A model generated the notes under the pieces. The model ran no database searches and was not told the DNA's origin. It saw only the letters and a list, made by a program, of their open reading frames with translations. Below are positions 58,625-64,000 of a stretch of DNA of 64,000 nucleotides, in pieces. The position numbers were made by a program, and so were the translations under genes. The stretch is from Lichina pygmaea. Its lineage: Eukaryota > Ascomycota > Lichinomycetes > Lichinales > Lichinaceae. The first letter of the stretch is position 1; every line of letters begins with the position of its first letter. The stretch lies in the NCBI GenBank assembly GCA_963422465.1, contig OY730172.1, positions 620,001 to 684,000 of the forward strand. The letters are read 5' to 3'.

Positions 58625-60135
58625 GTTGCTGGAGCGGTCGTCACGGTCGCCGGCATGCTTGTGGGACTCCTAGGCCGAACATCGAGGGACGAGATGTCGA
58701 AGGCTGCGAACGGCGGCCTGGGCGGAGGCCGGTGGTGACGTGTGCGTGTGCGTGTGTGTGTGTGTGTGTCTATCTCGCTCGTAGGGCCAGCTTCAGGGAC
58801 GTATCGGAAGGTCGGAGGACCGCCGGAGACGGCCATCTTACGCCTTCGCACCAGAGCACAAGTGCCCAGCCTTTGTACCTCCTCGTACCTTCCAGGGCGC
58901 ATCCAATACCGGCCCGATCGGTAAGCGGCCGAGGCGCGCCAGTCCCCTTCAAGCTAACCTGCGCCGAGACTATTGACTTGGCGAGAAAAACGACCTCCAT
59001 CGTCCCTTGGTCTGGCATCAGCATCGGGCCGGCTCCGTCGACGGGCACCAGGGTAGTAGCTCTCGCCCTACGGCGCTAGCTCTGGTGACCTTGCAGATAC
59101 CTGTTTATAGGCACGATACTCGTACGTATGGTAGACCACTCAAATCCCACCCTCCGATGGCTCGACATGCAGGGCAAACCAGGGGCAACCCAGGGATAGC
59201 AAGCTGCGCAGCCCTACGAATAGGCAGGGATTTTCCCAAAAGGACGTCTTACAGTATCAAGTGGCGCTCGTGTACAAAGTACAGTAAGCACGCTTTCTGA
59301 TCGTGAGTGCTACTGGGGCCTTCTTGTAACTTGTGAAAATCACTGCGTGTCTATTCTATATCTGCAGGGAGAAGTCGTGATGGCTCGTGCGTGATCACAT
59401 GACTCGTCTGGTATGTATCGTGCTGAAACCTACAGTACCTGAGGCGACCAGAGTTACTGATCTATTTTTAGTAGACCTGAGGTAGGGTACAGTCACTTGT
59501 CTCTGTACTTTAGATAATCCCAGCGGAAATACGGAGTACTCCTGCCACCTCAAATGTTCTTAATGCTACACGGCTGCTTCCACACGAGGCTACTTTCTTC
59601 TACTTTCTGATGGTCGATCATGTGATGAAAACAGATCCCACAAACCTTTTCTTCGTCACCGCCTTGTTGCCCTCAGCAGTCCCGACCAAAAAATCCTCAT
59701 TGTTGATTTGATCTCTCTCCATTGTCCCAGTCTTAAGCACCTTTTCTGTGATAACTCTGCTTCATGGGCAATACATCCCCCTTCGACTATATCTCGTCTG
59801 TGCCTTTCTCCGTCCCGGCTCCTTGCGCCGCCGACTTTGGCTTCGCCGTGGCATCGACACCGAATCTGGGCTCGGGCATCCTCAAGACGGCCGCTAGCTT
59901 CGCGCTGCTGCTCCGGCTATCGGTGCTGGGTCCGTCCTGAATAGGGCGGACGGTAAACTACCCAGGGTACTCATTAACTTGATGATACTATACAGGTGGT
60001 GAATTGGGTACGTGATAACGAACGGAATCCAGCTTGCGCCGCAGCAGGCTGACTGCTTGCCGCTCAGATCATCTATATTACCCCCATCTATGCTCACCGC
60101 TCGCTGAGTGGAAGAGAGAACGCATCATCGGCGCG
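58625..60135. other. intergenic, shared promoter region of two divergent genes
   Basis: It lies between the divergently transcribed DUF3433 and AGC kinase genes. A GT repeat is at 58740-58771 and TACGGAGTACT at 59530-59540. A 58-codon frame at 59764-59940 may be an upstream exon of the kinase gene (see findings). Confidence 0.45.
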
Positions 60136-61809
60136 ATGGACATGTTCGAATCTCAGCTCGAGATGGACGAGTCGCCTGGTGCGCCTGTCGATTGGGCGCC
60201 GAACGGGCACAGCGCCCCCGCATCATCTAAGAGCGATGGCTTCTCCTCAGAGATGAAGAGCAGGACCGCAGAGCCTGCACCGACGCTGGCCCCCGCTGCA
60301 CGGCCGTTCTCGCCGGTCCTGGCCGGTGCTGACGACTCTGACTTCTCGAACGCGAGCACGCCCAAGACGTTCGTGACGCGGCTCAAGGACCTCCCTAGCG
60401 CGGGCGCGAGCCCGCTGACCCGGCCGTCCTCGGCATGCTCCCAAGGGGGAATCACGGCGATGAGGTTGCAGCTCGAGAGCCTCGGCATCAAGAGCGGACC
60501 CGGCAAGGCCGGGTTGGGACTACTGCAGAGCCGCCATGGCGTCTGCACGCCGGGGCGTGGCGGCGACGTGGGGTCTGAGCCGGCCAGCGAAGGCGAACGA
60601 ACGCCCATGATGACGTACGAGGTTCCACTCGATGAGGACTTCATCAGTGCCGAGGCAGGCGCCTCGCTGGCCGTCGAAGAGACGGACGAGAGCGAACCGG
60701 CCGGACGCGATGAGATCAACCGAAAGATGAGCGCCGCCGACTTTGAGCCGCTGCGCTGTCTGGGCAAGGGCACGTTCGGGACCGTGATCCTTGTGCGCCA
60801 CATCGCGACGGGCCGGCTGTACGCGCAGAAGCAGTTCCGCAAGGCGTCGCTGACGGTGCACAAGAAGCTCGTCGAGCAGACCAAGACGGAGCGGACCATC
60901 CTCGAGAGCGTCAACAGCCATCCCTTCGTCGTCAAGCTGTACTACGCCTTCCAGGACCACGAGAAGCTGTACCTGATCCTCGAGTACGCCCAGGGCGGCG
61001 AGCTGTTCACGCATCTGGTCGTCGAGCGCATGTTCTCCGAGGACGTCGCGGCCTTCTATATGGCCGAGGTCATCCTGGCGCTCGAGCATCTGCACCGCAA
61101 CGTCGGCATCGTCTATCGCGACCTCAAGCCCGAGAACGTGCTGCTGGACTCGGACGGGCACGTGCTCCTGACGGACTTTGGCCTCAGCAAGGTGGCCGTC
61201 GACGACGACGACCCGGACCGGCGCTGCCGCTCCATCCTCGGCACGGTCGAGTACATGGCGCCGGAGGTGGTGCAGGGCAAGAGCTACGGCACCGCCGTGG
61301 ACTGGTGGTCCCTGGGCTCGCTCGGCTTCGACCTCATGACCGGGTCGCCGCCGTTCCGGGGCGGCAACCACGCCAAGATCCAGGAGAGGATCGTGAAGCA
61401 GAAGCTGGCGCTGCCGTACTACCTGAGCGCCGACGCCAAGGATCTGCTGACGCGGCTGCTGCGCAAGGACCCGCGCAAGCGGCTCGGCCGCGACGTCGGC
61501 GCCCTCAAGAAGCACCGCTTCTTCCGCAAGGTCGACTGGGCCAGGCTCGAGCGCCGCGACCTCCGGCCGCCCATCTGCCCGCTCATCACCGACCCGTCGC
61601 TCGCCGAGAACTTCTCGCCCGACTTCACCAACCTCGCCCTCAGCCCCGTCAACTCCCACTTCGATGCCGCGGACCTCGCCTTGGACCGGTTCGGAGGACA
61701 AGACGCGGGAGGCGCCTCCGCCACCGCTCCCGACGCCAGCAATCCCTTTGGTGGATTCAGCTTCGTGGCCAGCAGCAGCTTGCTCGAGCAGGGAACATGG
61801 GGATATTGA
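60136..61809 (+). CDS. AGC-family Ser/Thr protein kinase, S6K/Psk1-like
   Basis: About 557 aa from the ATG at 60136, no intron inside. The kinase domain starts near residue 200: glycine loop LGKGTFGTVILV, YAQKQF (catalytic Lys), YRDLKPENVLLDSDGHVLLT, DFGLSK, and activation loop SILGTVEYMAPEVV with Ser at the PDK1 position. The AGC tail has the turn motif LALSPVNSHF and the hydrophobic motif NPFGGFSFV. This combination points to the fungal ribosomal S6 kinase-like group rather than PKA or PKC. Such kinases are activated by TORC1 at the hydrophobic motif and by Pdk1 at the activation loop, and promote growth. The N-terminal 190 residues are Ser/Pro-rich and include TPKTFVTRLKDLPS. An upstream in-frame ATG (60034) and a possible earlier exon leave the true N terminus open. 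Confidence 0.85.
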   Translation: MDMFESQLEMDESPGAPVDWAPNGHSAPASSKSDGFSSEMKSRTAEPAPTLAPAARPFSPVLAGADDSDFSNASTPKTFVTRLKDLPSAGASPLTRPSSACSQGGITAMRLQLESLGIKSGPGKAGLGLLQSRHGVCTPGRGGDVGSEPASEGERTPMMTYEVPLDEDFISAEAGASLAVEETDESEPAGRDEINRKMSAADFEPLRCLGKGTFGTVILVRHIATGRLYAQKQFRKASLTVHKKLVEQTKTERTILESVNSHPFVVKLYYAFQDHEKLYLILEYAQGGELFTHLVVERMFSEDVAAFYMAEVILALEHLHRNVGIVYRDLKPENVLLDSDGHVLLTDFGLSKVAVDDDDPDRRCRSILGTVEYMAPEVVQGKSYGTAVDWWSLGSLGFDLMTGSPPFRGGNHAKIQERIVKQKLALPYYLSADAKDLLTRLLRKDPRKRLGRDVGALKKHRFFRKVDWARLERRDLRPPICPLITDPSLAENFSPDFTNLALSPVNSHFDAADLALDRFGGQDAGGASATAPDASNPFGGFSFVASSSLLEQGTWGY

Positions 61810-62373
61810 CTTGGCGCCTGTCTTATCCTTTTTTTTCCCCTCCCTTTCTTTCCATGCTCTCCTTCCTTCTCTCTTCCTTTCCCTCTTCTTCTTTCTCCTC
61901 TTCTTGCTCTTTTGTTCTTCCCTTTTTTCTTTCCCATTCTTCTCATTGTTCTTCCCCTTCTCATCGTAATAACAACAATCATCGTCATCATCATCATCAT
62001 CATCATCAGCTACAGTGCTTCCCCATCTCCACAGCACTACTCCCCCCCCCCCCCCCCCCCCCTCCTTCTTTCCCCGTCCTTCTTGTCCAGAAATCCTTCT
62101 TACAGTATCATGTATTTGCCCCATCTCTTTTGCAACTTGGCAATTCGGGGATCAGGCTACAGAACACAGGGTAGTGGGTAACGACACGGGGTACACGGCA
62201 CAGGGTACAGGATACAAGGTATAGGGTACAGGGTATACATGGCAAAAGCAGTCGCAGCAGGCAACTGAAAAGCGTCTCGAACCAGTAATTAGCCCACCTG
62301 GTGCAACTTCCGCTGTACGTGCCTTGAGAATCGTGAACAAGATGTTCCTCCCCTACAGCAGCAGCAGCTCCTT
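61810..62373. other. 3' flanks of two convergent genes
   Basis: Pyrimidine-rich sequence after the kinase stop, a CAT repeat (61979-62007), a 21 C-run at 62042-62062, and GGGTAC-type short repeats (62170-62240) next to the stop of the minus-strand gene. Confidence 0.6.
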
Positions 62374-64000
62374 TCAAAAATCATCCGTTTCGTCGACGAG
62401 ACGCTCGGCCTTGCTCATCCCGGCCTTTTTTGTCTCGGCAACTACTGGTTGCGGCTGCCCATCGACGATGTATTCTTTGCGGCTGTCGGGGCTGAGACCC
62501 AGGCGCTTCGCTTGATCCAGGGCCCAGAACAGGAGTCGACGGATCTTCTGCTGCTCCATCTCCTCGGGAAAGGGCTTTTCGGATGAAGTCGAATCGTCTT
62601 GGGGCTGTTGTGGTGGTTGGGGTGCTTGCGGTGGCGCTTGTTCTTGCTTTTGCTGTTGCCGTTGCTGTTGCTGCTGCTTCTCCCACCCCTTCTTGAGGAC
62701 GACCCACTCTCGAACGGCGGGCTCCGCGATGATGTCGAGCGTCGCAATGTTGGGCGTGACCACCGGGATCCTAGAAGATGTGTACGGGAAGCCTGTCGCT
62801 TGGCTGGCTGTGGGAGCGCCATTTGCCTGTTCCTTGGGGTCTCGTAAGGACTGATCTGGCGGTGCCGACGATCTATCGGTCGAGCTCTGAGCTGGCCTTG
62901 GAACGATGGGACGGCCGATCACGATATATGGCAACAAACCACGGGCGGCTTCAGCGCCGTCCTTCGCATTGTCCGTGCACCAGAGGTTCCAGAGCTCTTT
63001 GCCTCTTTGACTACCATGGCGCCGCACAACGGCCTGGAGCAGCACGTTGAAAGCGCGCACAGGCACCCTGACGACCGTGGACTTCAAGCGTAGTCTTTCT
63101 CGCCGGCCTTGAATGAATGATAGTCCACTGGAAGCAGTCCCGATCATCCAACGCAATGTCTCGATGTATGACTCCTGTTTGCTCGGGGTGTGCAAACGTT
63201 CTGTCTCAGGCGGTCCGTATCTGCCATCGAGAAGGTTGGCAAGAACGGCGTGGGCGGTCTCGATCTCTGCTCTTTCGCCGTCCGCCAGAGTGGCAGGACC
63301 ACCGTGAAGGGTCATGATTGTGCTAGCGAGCACCATAGCGGTATTTGCGTCCCACGTGCTATCGGAGACGTTCTTTATAGAGCTCAACATCTGCAGCACA
63401 GCCTTCCAACGTCGCCTTCTGATCTCACAATCGAGCATAGCTCGGAAACGACCCGTGGTCGAAGATTCGGCTCCCAGCTCTTGTAGCCAAAGTAGGAGAG
63501 CTTCGTCTGCAGAAGCGCCGGCGAATCGAATCAACGACGTTTGCAGGGCAGTAGATGATAGTATGACCTCGACGAAGTGCGGGTCGGCCGACAACGCTTT
63601 GGCGTCGAGGATGCCCCCTCTCAAACCAGTGCACTCCCTCTGGACCGCAAGGTCAAGATAGCAGGCCAAAGCACCCGCTAGATGGCCTGCAGCGGGAGGA
63701 TAGGCGCGATCCTTCCGCGCAGCTCCGGATGGGGTTGTCGCCTGAACGTTTTGAGGTAGGAGCCACCGCAAGGCAGGGACGCGACGAAGCAGTCCGAGGA
63801 GCCCGCTAGCCCTTCTGAGGTCCCCAGACTGGGCGACTCGGAAAAGCTGATTGGACATGTATTCGACCAGTATGGTGGAGCTGGGGATCCCGGCTGGGGT
63901 CGATGTGACGGATTGACAATCTTCGGCTGCGGAGCTGGCAATCCCGTCCTTTGGCTGATCGTTGGTGGCAAGGTGGTAGAAAAGCCTCAGGGCCTGATCG
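62374..64000 (-). CDS. PPR-like protein, 5' end beyond the window
   Basis: The frame is open from the stop at 62374 to the right window edge, with no internal intron needed; the first Met inside the window is at 63858. The sequence is helical with repeat-like units (DQALRLFYHLATNDQ, GDLRRASGLLGLLRR, RAFNVLLQAVVRRHGSQRGKELWNLW), as in pentatricopeptide or CIA84/Aep3-like proteins of fungal mitochondria. No single diagnostic motif fixes the family. A Gln-rich run (KQQQQQRQQQKQEQ) is followed by a Pro/Gln stretch and a C-terminal segment KIRRLLFWALDQAKRLGLSP. The N terminus, where a mitochondrial presequence would lie, is not in view. Call is tentative. Confidence 0.45.
   Translation of the reverse strand, partial: DQALRLFYHLATNDQPKDGIASSAAEDCQSVTSTPAGIPSSTILVEYMSNQLFRVAQSGDLRRASGLLGLLRRVPALRWLLPQNVQATTPSGAARKDRAYPPAAGHLAGALACYLDLAVQRECTGLRGGILDAKALSADPHFVEVILSSTALQTSLIRFAGASADEALLLWLQELGAESSTTGRFRAMLDCEIRRRRWKAVLQMLSSIKNVSDSTWDANTAMVLASTIMTLHGGPATLADGERAEIETAHAVLANLLDGRYGPPETERLHTPSKQESYIETLRWMIGTASSGLSFIQGRRERLRLKSTVVRVPVRAFNVLLQAVVRRHGSQRGKELWNLWCTDNAKDGAEAARGLLPYIVIGRPIVPRPAQSSTDRSSAPPDQSLRDPKEQANGAPTASQATGFPYTSSRIPVVTPNIATLDIIAEPAVREWVVLKKGWEKQQQQQRQQQKQEQAPPQAPQPPQQPQDDSTSSEKPFPEEMEQQKIRRLLFWALDQAKRLGLSPDSRKEYIVDGQPQPVVAETKKAGMSKAERLVDETDDF

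Noticed and set aside
60520-62124. A 534-codon minus-strand frame
   Set aside because: Antisense to the AGC kinase gene, with low-complexity ends from the 3' flank; no domain of its own.

Overview
The window looks like nuclear DNA of a filamentous ascomycete (Pezizomycotina, probably Sordariomycetes). The support is internal: three Zn2Cys6 regulators with fungal MHR domains, short GT-AG introns (58-253 bp) with CTGAC/CTAAC-type branch sites, a CYT-4-like mitochondrial RNB protein, a DUF3433/SPRAY-type membrane protein and fungal (Tad-like) non-LTR retrotransposons. Coding DNA is GC-rich. Intergenic DNA is crowded with microsatellites, poly-G/poly-C runs and GTACGGAGTAC-type palindromes. I cannot fix the species. 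A composite LINE resembling the MINE elements described in Magnaporthe is a weak pointer to that group.

Layout, left to right. 1-846: 3' piece of a LINE. 2032-4429 (+): FYVE-RING ubiquitin ligase of the Pib1 type. 5179-8593 (+): War1/Leu3-like Zn2Cys6 regulator. 9714-10031 (-): small subunit of molybdopterin synthase. 11335-11933: second LINE tail with clear target-site duplications. 12472-15138 (-): six-exon Zn2Cys6-MHR regulator. 17927-21416 (+): mitochondrial RNase II-like protein. 21417-28171: gene-poor, repeat-rich DNA. 28172-31682 (+): seven-exon Zn2Cys6-MHR regulator. 32920-33626: third LINE tail. 33807-35246 (-): APH-fold kinase-like protein. 35324-35596: tRNA-like gene split at the anticodon loop by about 190 bp. 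35714-36219: fourth LINE tail.

The accessory-looking stretch 36.2-45.3 kb holds two unrecognised, mostly alpha-helical proteins (36752-37980 on minus, 42318-45326 on plus). Between them lies a 2.7 kb composite LINE with 13 bp target-site duplications, inserted into the 5' end of the minus-strand gene. The right third returns to housekeeping content: a four-TM MARVEL-like protein (46659-47373 +), a GFA/CENP-V-type zinc enzyme (48510-49073 -), an acidic Ifh1/CRF1-like nuclear protein (50199-51816 -), the DUF3433 protein (55489-58624 -), an S6K-like AGC kinase (60136-61809 +) and a partial PPR-like mitochondrial-type gene running off the right edge (62374->64000 -).

No biosynthetic cluster or operon-like unit is visible. 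The genes act in separate processes: endosomal ubiquitination, transcription, cofactor synthesis, mitochondrial RNA processing, ribosome/TOR-linked growth control and one-carbon or aldehyde detoxification. The most unusual signals are the interrupted tRNA, the composite LINE and the gene it hit, the two helical genes, and the density of long G/C homopolymers. Exon boundaries were derived by hand from splice-site motifs, frame continuity and family conservation. None was checked against transcripts.
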